In this document: piece by piece, positions 46,995-57,316 of the stretch
Layout of the letters: each line of letters starts with the position of its first letter
Position numbering within the stretch: the first letter of the stretch is position 1
NCBI RefSeq assembly: GCF_030680185.1
Contig: NZ_JAUXVZ010000030.1
Coordinates: forward strand, 1-64,000
Origin: Phenylobacterium sp.
GTDB lineage: Bacteria > Pseudomonadota > Alphaproteobacteria > Caulobacterales > Caulobacteraceae
Reading direction: 5' to 3'
DNA: 64,000 bases
Made by a program: the position numbers and the translations under genes
Notes under the pieces: model-generated
Databases searched by the model: none
Told to the model about the DNA's origin: nothing
The model's input: only the letters and a program-made list of their open reading frames with translations

Positions 46995-47963
46995 CTAAAG
47001 CCACTTGGAGCGCTTGAAGCCCACATAGAGGCCTGTGCACGCCGCGGCGATGACGGCGAGCACGGCGGGGTAGCCGTAGCGCCAGTGCAGCTCGGGCAGA
47101 TAGTCGAAGTTCATTCCATAGATGCCGGCGATGGCCGTCGGCACGGCCAGGATGGCGGCCCAGGCGGCCAGCCTGCGGGTGATCACCCCCTGGCGCTGCT
47201 GCTCCAGCAGGTTGGAGACTTCGAACACCGAGGTGAGCGTCTCGCGCAGGGCGCCGACGCGGGAGTTCACCCGCCGCACATGGTCGCGGATGTCGCGGAA
47301 ATAGGGCCGCACCTCGGGGTCGATGCAGGGAAACTCCAGCCGCTCCAGCCGGCTGGCCACCTCCTCCATCGGCCCCAGGATGCGCTCGAAGCGCAGCAGC
47401 TCACGGCGCAGCTGGAACAGGGCGCGGATCTCGGCCCGGCTCAGGAAGGTGTCCAGCGCCCGCTGCTCCATGGCCAGCACCGCCTCTTCGGCCTGATCGA
47501 CGATGGGGGTGTAGCCATCGACCACGAAGTCGAGGATGGCGTGCAGCACATAGTCGGGCCCGTGGCGGAGCAGGACGGGCGAGGCCTCCAGGTGGGCGCG
47601 CAGGTTCACATGCCCCCGGGCCGAGCCGTGGCGGACGGTGATGATGTGGCCCGCGCCCAGGAAGATGTGGGTCTCGCCATAGGCGATCACCTGGCCCTCG
47701 TCGATCTGGGCGGTGCGGGCGACGACGAACAGCTCCTCCCCATAGGTCTCGACCTTGGGCAGCTGGTGGGCCGAGAGCGCATCCTCCACCGCCAGCGGGT
47801 GCAGGTGGAAGCGGGCCTGCAGGGCGCGCAGCTCGGCCTCGTCGGGCTCCAAGAGGCCGATCCAGACGAACTCGCCAGGGCCGAGCGCCAGGCCGTCGGC
47901 GCTCAGCGAGGCCTCACGCACGCGGGCGCCGTCCTTGTAGACATAGGCCGCGACGATGCTCAT
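46995..47963 (-). CDS. corA: CorA-type magnesium/cobalt transporter
   Basis: Divalent cation channel of 322 residues. The large cytoplasmic N-terminal domain precedes two C-terminal helices; the selectivity motif G283-M-N in IYGMNFDYLPEL ends the first helix (about 265-284), and the second helix (about 298-315) is followed by the basic tail FKRSKWL. The gene starts 6 bases downstream of the SDR gene and could be cotranscribed with it. Mg2+ is the usual substrate, from family knowledge. Confidence 0.94.
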   Translation of the reverse strand: MSIVAAYVYKDGARVREASLSADGLALGPGEFVWIGLLEPDEAELRALQARFHLHPLAVEDALSAHQLPKVETYGEELFVVARTAQIDEGQVIAYGETHIFLGAGHIITVRHGSARGHVNLRAHLEASPVLLRHGPDYVLHAILDFVVDGYTPIVDQAEEAVLAMEQRALDTFLSRAEIRALFQLRRELLRFERILGPMEEVASRLERLEFPCIDPEVRPYFRDIRDHVRRVNSRVGALRETLTSVFEVSNLLEQQRQGVITRRLAAWAAILAVPTAIAGIYGMNFDYLPELHWRYGYPAVLAVIAAACTGLYVGFKRSKWL

Positions 47964-47969
47964 CGGGCG

Positions 47970-48704
47970 CTACCGGACAAAGCTGGCGCCGTTCACGTCC
48001 AGCACCGCGCCGGTCATGGAGGCCGGCGCATCCAGGGCCAGATAGGTCGCGATGCTGGCCACCTCGTCCGGCTGGGCCACCCGGCCGAGCGGGATGTCGG
48101 CCAGTAGCCTGTCCCCGCCCCGGCTGGCCAGATAGTCCTCCGCCATGCCGGTCATCACATAGCCGGGGCAGATGGCGAAGGCGGCGATCCCTTGACCGGC
48201 ATAGCCACGGGCGATGGACTTGGTCATGGCCACCATGCCGGCCTTGGGGGCCGCATAGTGCCAGTGGGCCGGCGAATCCCCGCGATAGGCCGCCCGGCTG
48301 GCCACATTGACGATCCGGCCGCGAAGGCCTCCGGCGTCCGGCTCGCGGTCCTTGGCGTGCAGCACCATGCGACGGCAGAGATCGGCGCTGGCCTGCAGGT
48401 TGATCTGCAGCGTGCGGGACCAGCTGGCCTGCCAGGCCTCGTCCGGCGCATCCACGGGAATGGCCTCGAACACGCCGGCATTGTTGATCAGCACGTCGAT
48501 CCGGCCGTCCAGCACCTCGAGCGCCGCCGCCCACAGCCGGTCGCCGGCCCCGGCCTCACCGAGATCGGCGGCCAGGATTCCGGGGGCTGCCGTCGTGCCG
48601 TGGCCCAGCACCTGGGCGCCGCGGGCGCTCAGGGCCTGGACGACGGCTGCGCCGATGCCGCGGGTGGCGCCGGTGACGAGGATGTGGGGCGGGGACTCAG
48701 GCAT
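47970..48704 (-). CDS. Short-chain dehydrogenase/reductase
   Basis: A 244-residue Rossmann enzyme: TGATRGIGAAV (residues 12-22) for NAD(P) binding, NNAGVFEAIP near residue 75, and the catalytic Tyr-Lys pair in HYAAPKAGMVAMTKS near residue 155. The C-terminal ALDAPASMTGAVLDVNGASFV is that of FabG-like SDRs. The substrate is unknown. A -10-like GCTAGCTT ends 6 bases before the ATG. Confidence 0.92.
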   Translation of the reverse strand: MPESPPHILVTGATRGIGAAVVQALSARGAQVLGHGTTAAPGILAADLGEAGAGDRLWAAALEVLDGRIDVLINNAGVFEAIPVDAPDEAWQASWSRTLQINLQASADLCRRMVLHAKDREPDAGGLRGRIVNVASRAAYRGDSPAHWHYAAPKAGMVAMTKSIARGYAGQGIAAFAICPGYVMTGMAEDYLASRGGDRLLADIPLGRVAQPDEVASIATYLALDAPASMTGAVLDVNGASFVR

Positions 48705-48710
48705 GGGCCG

Positions 48711-48718
48711 AAGCTAGC
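48711..48718 (-). promoter_or_regulatory. Putative -10 element of the SDR gene
   Basis: GCTAGCTT on the minus strand, 6 bases before the ATG at 48704; predicts a leaderless transcript for SDR-corA. Confidence 0.35.
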
Positions 48719-48747
48719 CGCGAGACCCCGCCCCGGCCATAGCGGCG

Positions 48748-49266
48748 TTAGCGCGCGTCGCGGCGGGCCTGGGCCACGGCGCCGGCCTTGCGCTGACGGC
48801 CCCGCTCCATGGGCCGCATCAGATCCTCGCGGCGCTGGCTGACAGCCTTGCGCATCCCCTGGTGGGCGTGACGGCTGTTGGGGGCGGCGGAGTCCTTGGC
48901 CTCGCGCTTCATCTGCAGGGCGCGCTGGGCGTTCTGCGTCATCTCCACCCGGGCGGCCATCTTGCGGCGACGCTCGGCCTCGCCATTGGCCCGGCGCAGG
49001 GCCATGGCCAGCACCGCCAGCTTGGCCTTGGAGCCGTCGTCCTTGGCCGAGGCCGACGCGCCCCGGGGCTCGCCCTTGCCGCGCATCTCGCGCCGACGCT
49101 GATGGGCCATGTCGCGGGCCTTGTTGCGCCGCTCGCGCACCAGACGGATCAGGTCGCGCAGGTCCTCGTCCGAGGTTTCCTGGATCTCAGGATGATGGGT
49201 GCGATCGACCAGTTCCTGTTCGTCGCCGCTCAGGGCGCGGGCTTCTTCCTTGCGTGTGATCGCCAT
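48748..49266 (-). CDS. Highly basic hypothetical protein (172 aa)
   Basis: A 172-residue Arg/Lys/Ala-rich protein with long charged helices. The N-terminal part contains RTHHPEIQETSDEDLRDLIR near residue 22, then RRNKARDMAHQRRREMRGKG, and the C-terminus RPMERGRQRKAGAVAQARRDA. It looks like a nucleic-acid-binding or ribosome-associated protein, but I recognise no characterised family. ATG 49266 follows AGAACGGAAGAGACCC; the upstream open frame belongs to non-coding DNA that holds copy 2 of the 27-bp element. Confidence 0.6.
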   Translation of the reverse strand: MAITRKEEARALSGDEQELVDRTHHPEIQETSDEDLRDLIRLVRERRNKARDMAHQRRREMRGKGEPRGASASAKDDGSKAKLAVLAMALRRANGEAERRRKMAARVEMTQNAQRALQMKREAKDSAAPNSRHAHQGMRKAVSQRREDLMRPMERGRQRKAGAVAQARRDAR

Positions 49267-49345
49267 GGGTCTCTTCCGTTCTGCGCGGGCCAGGGCCCGC
49301 AGGTACAGTCGCCAGATTGCGACGACCGGCCGCCACCGAGTTTGA

Positions 49346-49372
49346 GAAACGCAAAGGCCAAGCTTAGGCTCC
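49346..49372 (-). repeat. 27-bp shared upstream element, copy 2
   Basis: Minus-strand GGAGCCTAAGCTTGGCC ... TGCGTTTC, 25 of 27 bases identical to 2612-2638. It lies 80 bases upstream of the basic-protein ATG at 49266 and 29 bases after the YdeP-type gene stop. A weaker relative, GGAGCCTAGCTTTGC, lies at 22693-22707 upstream of opgG. Confidence 0.5.
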
Positions 49373-49400
49373 CGCCCGCCTCGCCTAATCGGCCGTCCGG

Positions 49401-51695
49401 CTAAGCCACGATCCGCACCGGAATGCCCTTCACCGCGGGCGTCAGGGCCTGTTTGGAATGGTGGGCCACCGGCGCCAGCACGTTGCACTCCGGATAATAG
49501 GCGCCCAGGCAGCCGGGCGGAATGTCATAGGCCGTCACCCGCAGGCCGCCCTTGCGCCGGTCGATCCCGTCGTCGCTATCGGTGACCAGGGTCACCACCT
49601 GGCCCTCGGTGAGGGACAGCCGCGCCATGTCCGCGGCGTTGATCAGCACCACGTCCCGCGTCCCCTGGATCCCGCGGAAGCGGTCGTCATAGCCATAAAC
49701 CGTGGTGTTGAACTGGTCGTTGGACCGCAGGGTCATCAGCCGGAAGAGGTCGGCCTGATCGGCGAAGCCCACCGCCGAAAGGCTGGACGGCACGATGAAC
49801 TTCGCCCGGCCGCCCTCCATGCCGCTGAAGTCCCGCTCCCGCGCCGGATGGCCCCGGTGGAAGCCGCCCGGCTGGCGGAAGCGGCCGTTGAAGTCGGCGA
49901 ACTTGTCCGGATAGGTGACCTCGATGGCGTCTCTGACCTTCCCGTAATCGGCGGTCCAGGCGTCCCAGTCCACATTGGGGTTGGGCGTCAGCAGGGCCTT
50001 GGCGATCCCGGCCACGATGGCCGGCTCGGACCTCAGGTGGGGGCTGGCCGGCGGATGCGTGCCGTCCGAAGCGTGGATGCAGCTGGTGGAATCCTCCATC
50101 GAGACGGTCTGCGGACCTGTCGCCTGCACGTCTTCTTCGATCCGGCTCAGGCAGGGCAGCAGATAGGCGACCCTGCCGTTCACCAGATGGCTGCGATTGA
50201 GCTTGGTGGCGATCTGGACGGTGAGGTCGAGCCCCGTCCAGGCCGCCTCCACCCGCGGGCTGTCGGGCACGGCGCGCAGGAAGTTGCCGCCCAGGCCGAC
50301 GAAGGCCCGCACGGTGCCATCCATGACGCCCTCGCACACCTCCACTGTAGTCATGCCCTTTTCCCGCGGCGGCTCGAAGCCATACTGCTCGGCGAGCTTG
50401 TCCAGCGGGGCCAGCTCGGGCTTCTCGGTGATCCCCACCGTCCGCTGGCCTTGGACGTTGGAATGGCCGCGCACCGGGCAGAGGCCTGCGCCCGGCCGCC
50501 CCACATTGCCCCGCAGCAGCATAAGGTTGCAGACCATGTTGACGTTCTCGACGCCGAGCCGCTGCTGGGTCAGGCCCATGCCATAGACGCCGATGGCCGC
50601 CGAGCTTTCGGCATAGGCCCGCGCCGCGCCCGCCAGAGCGGCGAGCGACAGCCCCGACTCCCGCTCGATATCGGCCCAGTCGGCTTGGCGGCAGAAGTCG
50701 GCGAAGGCATCGAAACCCTGGGTGTACTGGCCGATGAAGTCGTGATCCAGCAGGGCCGGATTGCCCGCTGCGCGCGCCATGTCATCGGCCTCGATCAGCC
50801 ATTTGCAGAGGCCGGTGATGGCCGCGAGATCGCCGCCGGTCTTCACCTGATGGTACTGCGCGCTGATCTCGGTGACGTCGGGCGTCAGCATCTGGAACGG
50901 TGACTGCGGGTTGCGGAACGCCTCCAGGCCTCGCTCGCGCAAAGGATTGAAGGTGACGATGGTCGCCCCGCGCCGCACCGCCTTCTGCAGGTCGTGCAGC
51001 ATCCGGGGGCTGTTGGAGCCGACGTTCTGGCCGAAAAAGAAGAAGAAGTCGGTCTTGTCGAAGTCGTCCAGGATCACCGTGCCCACCGGGGCGCCGATGC
51101 TCTGGGTCAGCCCCACCGACGTGGATTCGTGGCACATGTTGGAGCTGTCGGGCAGGTTCTGGCTGCCGTACATGCGCGCCATCAGGGCGTACATGTAGGA
51201 CGTCTCCAGCGACGCCCGGCCCGAGGCGTAGAAGACCGCCGAGGTGGGCTCCAGGCGTTTCAGCTCGGCGCCGATGGCGTCGAACGCGTCTTGCCAGTCG
51301 CAGGGCACATAGCGGTCGGTGGCCGCATCATACCGCAGGGGCTCTGTCAGCCGGCCGGCCTGCTCGAGATCATAATCGGTCCAGTCCCGGAGCTCGGTCA
51401 CGGTATGGCGGGCAAAGAAGGCAAGGGTGGCCCGGCGCGGCGTCAGGTCCCAGATGGTCGCCTTGGCCCCGTTCTCGCAGAACTCCGCCGGGTGCGGCTT
51501 GGCGGGCTTGGCCCAGGCGCAGCTGACGCACATGAAGCCGTCGGGCTTGTTCTGCCGCATCAGCTGGCGAACCGGCAGGTCGCCCTCCGCCCCGATCACC
51601 TTGGCCATGCCGACCATGGAGCCCCAGCCGCCGGCCGGACCCTTGTAGGGATCGATCTTCACCTGGCCAAAGGTGCGGGGCTTGGAACGGGTCAT
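49401..51695 (-). CDS. FdhF/YdeP-type molybdopterin oxidoreductase
   Basis: A 764-residue molybdopterin enzyme of the formate dehydrogenase alpha-subunit-like family. The N-terminus (TFGQVKIDPYKGPAGGWGSM, then GFMCVSCAWAKPAKPH) and the Mo-ligand region SNMCHESTSVGLTQSIG near residue 195 are as in YdeP, where cysteine replaces selenocysteine. MGD-binding segments include TFNPLRERGLEAF near residue 250, and the C-terminal MopB domain contains LMTLRSNDQFNTTVYGYDDR. The iron-sulfur cluster set is reduced relative to FdhF. YdeP is linked to acid resistance in E. coli; the substrate is unknown. Divergent from fdhD by about 95 bases. Confidence 0.88.
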   Translation of the reverse strand: MTRSKPRTFGQVKIDPYKGPAGGWGSMVGMAKVIGAEGDLPVRQLMRQNKPDGFMCVSCAWAKPAKPHPAEFCENGAKATIWDLTPRRATLAFFARHTVTELRDWTDYDLEQAGRLTEPLRYDAATDRYVPCDWQDAFDAIGAELKRLEPTSAVFYASGRASLETSYMYALMARMYGSQNLPDSSNMCHESTSVGLTQSIGAPVGTVILDDFDKTDFFFFFGQNVGSNSPRMLHDLQKAVRRGATIVTFNPLRERGLEAFRNPQSPFQMLTPDVTEISAQYHQVKTGGDLAAITGLCKWLIEADDMARAAGNPALLDHDFIGQYTQGFDAFADFCRQADWADIERESGLSLAALAGAARAYAESSAAIGVYGMGLTQQRLGVENVNMVCNLMLLRGNVGRPGAGLCPVRGHSNVQGQRTVGITEKPELAPLDKLAEQYGFEPPREKGMTTVEVCEGVMDGTVRAFVGLGGNFLRAVPDSPRVEAAWTGLDLTVQIATKLNRSHLVNGRVAYLLPCLSRIEEDVQATGPQTVSMEDSTSCIHASDGTHPPASPHLRSEPAIVAGIAKALLTPNPNVDWDAWTADYGKVRDAIEVTYPDKFADFNGRFRQPGGFHRGHPARERDFSGMEGGRAKFIVPSSLSAVGFADQADLFRLMTLRSNDQFNTTVYGYDDRFRGIQGTRDVVLINAADMARLSLTEGQVVTLVTDSDDGIDRRKGGLRVTAYDIPPGCLGAYYPECNVLAPVAHHSKQALTPAVKGIPVRIVA

Positions 51696-51790
51696 GGGGT
51701 CTCCGCGTACAGCAGGGGTTGGGATGCTAACGGCGCAGTCGCCATCGGGTTCGCCTGTGCGGCGCCCCCGCCCCTTGGGGAGAGTTCACA

Positions 51791-52651
51791 ATGTTGCGCA
51801 GTCCAGACTTGCCGGACGTCTCAGACGCCGTGCGCACAAGTTCCCTGCGCTTCCGGGGCGAGGCCAGCGCCCTCACCCCGCGCGAAGTGCCCGAAGAGAC
51901 CGCCGTGGCCATCGTTCACGACGCCTCCACGACGGCGGTCATGATGGCCACGCCGTCAGATCTTACGGACTTTGGCCTGGGCTTCAGCCTCACCGAAGGG
52001 ATCATCGCCGACCCCTCCGACGTGCGCGACATGGAGGTGATCGCCGCCGAGGACGGGATCGAGGTTCGGATGTGGCTCAAGCCCCGCAGTTCGGCGGCGG
52101 CGGCGGCGCGGCGGCGGCGCCAAGCTGGCCCTACCGGCTGCGGCCTCTGCGGCGTCGACAGCCTCGCCCAGGCTCTGCGCGCGCCGCCCATGGTGGCCAG
52201 CGGCCTGACCCTGTCTCCCCAGGACATCCACGCCGCGCTGGAGGCGCTGCCCCAACTCCAGAGCCTCGGCGACCTGACGCGAGCCGTGCACGCCGCAGGC
52301 TGGTGGAGCCCCGCGGGCGGCTACCTCGCCGTGCGCGAAGATGTCGGCCGTCACAATGCGCTGGACAAGCTCGCCGGCGCCCTGGCCATGGCCCCCACGC
52401 AGGCCCCGCCGGGCGCCGTGGTGCTGACCAGCCGGGTCTCTGTCGAAATGGTGCAGAAGGCCGCGGTCATCGGCGCCCAGGCGATCATCGCCGTCTCGGC
52501 CCCGACCGCCCTGGCCATCCGCACGGCCAAGGCGGCGGGCATGACCCTGATCGGCGTGGCGCGCCGGGACGGGTTCGAGGTGTTCACCGGCCAGGAGCGT
52601 CTGGCCGCAGGTGCGCACTTGGTTTCCGACAAGGCCGCCTCCTCGTGCTAG
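51791..52651 (+). CDS. fdhD: Formate dehydrogenase accessory sulfurtransferase FdhD
   Basis: Carries sulfur from IscS to the molybdenum cofactor of FDH-type enzymes. The 286-residue protein contains the essential CxxC in GPTGCGLCGVDSL near residue 118 and the downstream REDVGRHNALDKLAGA near residue 185, with SRVSVEMVQKAAVIGA as C-terminal signature. A run of GCG-rich codons encodes AAAAARRRR just before the CxxC. Its place opposite the YdeP-type gene suggests it activates that enzyme. Start ATG 51791 follows GGGGAGAG. Confidence 0.94.
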   Translation: MLRSPDLPDVSDAVRTSSLRFRGEASALTPREVPEETAVAIVHDASTTAVMMATPSDLTDFGLGFSLTEGIIADPSDVRDMEVIAAEDGIEVRMWLKPRSSAAAAARRRRQAGPTGCGLCGVDSLAQALRAPPMVASGLTLSPQDIHAALEALPQLQSLGDLTRAVHAAGWWSPAGGYLAVREDVGRHNALDKLAGALAMAPTQAPPGAVVLTSRVSVEMVQKAAVIGAQAIIAVSAPTALAIRTAKAAGMTLIGVARRDGFEVFTGQERLAAGAHLVSDKAASSC

Positions 52652-52707
52652 GATGAAGGCCAGCGTCTGCGGACCCACCGCAGCCCAGGCCCGAAAGGCC
52701 GCCTTCC

Positions 52708-52839
52708 ATGAAAATCTACGAGTCGCGCCTGCAGGCGCCAGCGCGCCGGGATCTGACCGATCCCCGCTCTACCGGCCCGGTCAATACGCCACAGCAGGCC
52801 CCCCGGGTCCTGCTGAACGACCGCCGCAGCACGCGCTGA
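52708..52839 (+). CDS. Small hypothetical protein (43 aa)
   Basis: Frame of 43 residues (starts MKIYESRLQAPARRDL, ends LLNDRRSTR), Pro/Arg-rich, without hydrophobic stretch. It lies between fdhD and the next small gene in the same direction with 7 bases to it. GAAAGGCCG upstream could serve as ribosome binding site. No known family; its coding status is open. Confidence 0.4.
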   Translation: MKIYESRLQAPARRDLTDPRSTGPVNTPQQAPRVLLNDRRSTR

Positions 52840-52846
52840 TCCGCCC

Positions 52847-53053
52847 ATGAGTGATCTGACCGAGGGCCAACTTCACGCGCTCAGGAACCTCAGCCGCAAG
52901 AAGGCGGGCGGCGACGTGCCCTTTGTGAATATCAGCGACGCCCAGGTCCTGGAGGAACTGGGTCTTGCGGTCCGCAGCCGCCAGGGCTGGGACATTACGC
53001 CCGAGGGCGCGCGCCTGCTGGCGCCGCCGCCGAGCTCCGACAACCAGCGCTGA
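52847..53053 (+). CDS. Small hypothetical protein (68 aa)
   Basis: A 68-residue soluble protein, MSDLTEGQLHALRNLSRKKA start and WDITPEGARLLAPPP near the end. The LTEGQLxALRxL...VLEELGLAxRSRxGWxITPEG pattern (residues 4-57) looks like a winged-helix-like fold of small alphaproteobacterial proteins, but I cannot name a family. Converges on the ABC transporter operon. Confidence 0.55.
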   Translation: MSDLTEGQLHALRNLSRKKAGGDVPFVNISDAQVLEELGLAVRSRQGWDITPEGARLLAPPPSSDNQR

Positions 53054-53073
53054 ATTTCGACGTTCAGGCGCGA

Positions 53074-54623
53074 TCAGTCGAGGCCCAGCTTGCGGGTCAA
53101 GGCCCGGGCGGCCTCGACGGGACGCAGCTTGTCGGCGTCGCGGTCGACGCTGTAGTTGGCGTCGCGCATCTCCTCCACCGGAATGCTCCCGATCATCGGC
53201 CGCAGGGCCGCCAACAGCCGGGCGTCGTTCACCCTGTCTGGCGCGATCAGCACCACGGCGTCATAGGGCGGCAGGGCCTGGCGAGGGTCGGCCAGGGTGA
53301 CCAGATTGTCGGCGGCGATGCGGCCATCGCTGGAGAAGGCCGAGATCACGTCCACATCCCCTGACGTGACGGCCCGGAACATGAAGGTGGGCTGGTAGGA
53401 GCGGCGCGCCCGGAAGTCGAAGCCATAGGCCTCATTGATCGCCGTCCACTCGGGCCTTGCGAAGAATTCCAGGTCGCCGCCCATGGTCAGGCTGGCCGAG
53501 CGCCGCGCCAGATCATCCAGGCTTTCGATCCCCAGTTCGGCGGCGCGATCCTGGCGCATGGCCAGCGCATAGGCGTTCTCGAAGCCCAGCGAACCCAGCA
53601 CCAGGACGCCGTCCCGCTCGGCGAGTTCCTTCGTCAGTTCCTCCAGCACCGCCTCGCGCCCGGGATTGTCTTCCCGGTTCAGGACATTGGCCCAGAGCGT
53701 GCCGGAATAGTCGACATAGACGTCGATCTCGCCCGAGGCCAAGGCGCGGTAGGCGATGGCGGAACCCAGGTCCTCCTTCATCCGCGCCTCACCGCCCAGG
53801 TCCTCGATCCGCTCGGCGATCATCTCGGCCAGGATGTACTGCTCGGAAAAGTTCTTGGCGCCGACCACATAGCTGGCGGGCTTGCCGAAACTGATCAGCG
53901 GCGTCAGGGCGACGATCACGCCGATCAGAATGCCCGCCGCGCCGATCGCCGCGCGCCTGACGTCCCGCTTGGCGGCGCCGGCCTCGATCAGCCCCAGCAG
54001 CTGGTCGGTGACCATGGCCAGCAGGGCTGAGGCTGCGCAGCCGAACAACACCAGCACCCAGTTCTCGGTCTGCAGGCCTGAGAAAATGTAGTTGCCCAGG
54101 CTGGTCTGACCGACCGGCGTCGAGAGCGTGGCCGCCCCGATGGTCCAGACCGCCGCGGTCCGCACCCCGGCCATGATGACCGGCGCCGCCAGGGGCAGCT
54201 CCACCTGGAACAGCCGCTGGCGAGGCGTCATGCCAACGCCCTCGGCCGCCTGGATGATGGCCGGACTTACCGAGAGGATGCCGGTGGTCCCATTCCGCAC
54301 AATGGGCAGCATCGAATAGAGGGTGAGCGCCAGGAGGGCCGGCAGGAAGCCGAGCGCGGAGAAGCCGTGACCGATCAGGTCCTCGCTCGCCGCGGAGATC
54401 ACCAGCAGCAGCGGGAAGAAGAGCGCCAGCAGGGCGAGGCTGGGAATGGTCTGGATCAGGCTGGCGCCGGCCAGCACCGGCCAGCGGATATGGCGGTTGC
54501 GGCTGGCGGCCACGGCCAGCGGCAGGCTGATCAACAGGCCAAGCCCCAGCGCCGAGGCGCTGAGCAGGACGTGCCAGGCGAGATATTCCGGCAGGCGGGC
54601 GAAGGCCGCCTCGACCTGCGAGC

Positions 54624-54627
<4 letters not shown>
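53074..54627 (-). CDS. Glycine betaine/choline-type ABC permease fused to substrate-binding protein
   Basis: A 517-residue fusion. Residues 1-225 form the permease domain with about six helices and the binding-protein-dependent transport signature region (GVGMTPRQRLFQVELPLAAP near residue 130). Residues 235-517 are an OpuAC-like ligand-binding domain, with YVVGAKNFSEQYILAEMIAE near residue 255 and DVYVDYSGTLWANVL near residue 302. In OpuB/OpuC systems these are often separate proteins; here the binding domain is tethered to the membrane. Ligand probably a quaternary amine such as choline, betaine or carnitine. Overlaps the ATPase gene by 4 bases. Confidence 0.9.
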
Positions 54628-55394
<767 letters not shown>

Positions 55395-55511
55395 GCGCCA
55401 GACCTAACACGCTCACCGTCCTTGGGCTCCCCCGACGACGCCGGGCTTCACCGGCATGTGTCCCACAAGCCGCCGCTCAGAGGCTAGGCTCGACCGACCG
55501 CATAGTGAGGG

Positions 55512-57014
55512 ATGACGCCGTTGGGCTTTCTCAGTGACGACGACAAGGCGGGGCTCGAGCCGGCGGAGGCCGCCTCGCCGCGCACGCCGATCCCGGTCCA
55601 GATGGTCGCCAGCGATGAATATGCGCCCCAGGCCCAGACGCCCCGCCAGCGCGAGGTGCAGGCGCGGCTGATGGAGATGGGGGCCGATCTCTCCCGCCAT
55701 CAGGGCCTGAGCCGCCGCCGCTTCTTCCAGACCTCGGCTGGCATGGCGGCCGCCTTCGTGGCGCTGAACGACGTCTATGGACCGGTCTTCTCCGCCAGCC
55801 GGGCCGAGGCCGCGACGCCCGACATGGCCCAGGCGCGATCCGACGCCCTGCGCGGCCAGTTCATCATGGACATGCACACCCACTTCCTGCGGGACGACAC
55901 CCGGCTGACTGGATTTGTGCGGATGCGCGAAGCCGTGGGCCGCCAGGGCTGGAACCCGGACCTTTCGGGCAAGCCTCAGTCCCTCGAGGACCTGAAGTTC
56001 GACAACTACATCAAGGAGGTCTTCCTCGACAGCGACACCAAGGCCGCCCTGATCTCCAGCGCGCCCTCGGACATTCCTGAAGACTGGTTCCTGACCAACA
56101 GCCAGATGGCCAAGGCCCGCGAGCGGGTGAACGCCGAGGCGGGCGGCCGGCGCCTGTTCACCCACGCCATCTTCACGCCGGGCGCGCCGGGATGGCTGGA
56201 TGACCTGGACGCGGCCCTGGAACTGCGCCCGGACTCCCTCAAGGGCTACACGGTCGGCGACAACACCCACAAGGCCACCAGCCGCTATCCCTGGCGGATG
56301 GACGACGAGGCCGTGGCCTACAAGGGCTATGAGAAGATGGCCGCGGCGGGGTCCAAGATCGTCTGCGTCCACAAGGGACTGTTCTCGACCGAGGTCGAGG
56401 CGCAGTTCCCGCACCTGGCGCCCTTCGCCGACGTGCGCGACGTGGGCAAGGCGGCCAAGGACTGGCCCGACCTCACCTTCGTCATCTACCACTCGGCCTA
56501 TCGCCTGGGGGACCCGGCCAAGGCCCTGGCCCAGTTCGAACAGACCGGCCGCCTGGACTGGGTGAGCGACTTGGCGGAAATCCCGGAAAAATACGGCGTG
56601 GACAACGTCTATGCCGACCTTGGCCAGGTCTTCGCCCAGACCATGGTCGCCGAGCCGCGGGTGTGCGCCGCCCTGATGGGGATTCTGATCCGCGGCCTGG
56701 GCACCGACCACGTGTGCTGGGGGACCGACGCCGTCTGGACCGGCTCGCCCCAGTGGCAGATCGAAGGCCTGCGCCGGCTGGAGATTCCTGAGGACATGCG
56801 ACGCGCCCACGGCTTCGCCGAGCTGGGCGCCGCCGATGGGCCGGTGAAGACCGCCGTCTTCGGCGGCAACAACGCCCGGCTCTATGGGGTGGGGCAGGAC
56901 GAGGTCGCAGCCCTGGCCGGCGACGGCCTGGCGCAGCGCAAGAGCGCCTATCTGGCGGCCGGCGGCAGGCCAAGCCTCAGGCGCTATGGCTATGTCAGAT
57001 CGGCATCCGCATGA
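55512..57014 (+). CDS. Tat-exported amidohydrolase (amidohydrolase 2 family)
   Basis: A 500-residue metal-dependent hydrolase. The twin-arginine signal [20 protein letters not shown] sits unusually far from the N-terminus (about residues 64-83). The metal-binding HxH is in IMDMHTHFL near residue 119; further conserved residues appear in [26 protein letters not shown] and the acidic [14 protein letters not shown] near residue 405. A later start at ATG 55671 would place the signal near the terminus and may be the true start. Substrate unknown. The 3' end overlaps fliE by 20 bases in convergent orientation. Confidence 0.8.
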   Translation: MTPLGFLSDDDKAGLEPAEAASPRTPIPVQMVASDEYAPQAQTPRQREVQARLMEMGADLSRHQGLSRRRFFQTSAGMAAAFVALNDVYGPVFSASRAEAATPDMAQARSDALRGQFIMDMHTHFLRDDTRLTGFVRMREAVGRQGWNPDLSGKPQSLEDLKFDNYIKEVFLDSDTKAALISSAPSDIPEDWFLTNSQMAKARERVNAEAGGRRLFTHAIFTPGAPGWLDDLDAALELRPDSLKGYTVGDNTHKATSRYPWRMDDEAVAYKGYEKMAAAGSKIVCVHKGLFSTEVEAQFPHLAPFADVRDVGKAAKDWPDLTFVIYHSAYRLGDPAKALAQFEQTGRLDWVSDLAEIPEKYGVDNVYADLGQVFAQTMVAEPRVCAALMGILIRGLGTDHVCWGTDAVWTGSPQWQIEGLRRLEIPEDMRRAHGFAELGAADGPVKTAVFGGNNARLYGVGQDEVAALAGDGLAQRKSAYLAAGGRPSLRRYGYVRSASA

Positions 57015-57300
57015 TTTCCTGATAGGCGGAAATCACCTGATCGCGGACAGCCATCACGGTTTCCAGGCTCGCCTCGGCGGCGGAGATGGCGGTGACCACG
57101 TCGACCAGCTGGGCCTTGCCCTGGACGTGGGCGGCCATCTGGGTCTCGGCGGTGCGCGAGGTCTGCACGCTCTCTTCCATGACGTTCTTCAGCATGGCGC
57201 CGAAGTCGGTCCCGCCGGTCGCTGCGCCTCCGCCCACGGAGGGGAGCGCGGCGCCTTGGGTGGCGGCATAGGCCTTGGCGGCGGCGAGCGGGGTCATCAT
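56995..57300 (-). CDS. fliE: Flagellar hook-basal body complex protein FliE
   Basis: Links the MS ring to the rod. The 101-residue protein has the typical C-terminal helix region [20 protein letters not shown] followed by [20 protein letters not shown], and an N-terminal low-complexity part. Third gene of flgB-flgC-fliE; flgC ends 16 bases upstream. Confidence 0.93.
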   Translation of the reverse strand: MMTPLAAAKAYAATQGAALPSVGGGAATGGTDFGAMLKNVMEESVQTSRTAETQMAAHVQGKAQLVDVVTAISAAEASLETVMAVRDQVISAYQEIMRMPI

Positions 57301-57316
57301 GGCCTAGCGTCCGTCC

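Noticed and set aside
52083..52125. GCG-rich run in fdhD as a microsatellite or insertion
   Set aside because: It encodes an Ala/Arg stretch in front of CGLCG where other FdhD proteins are also basic; the frame is intact.
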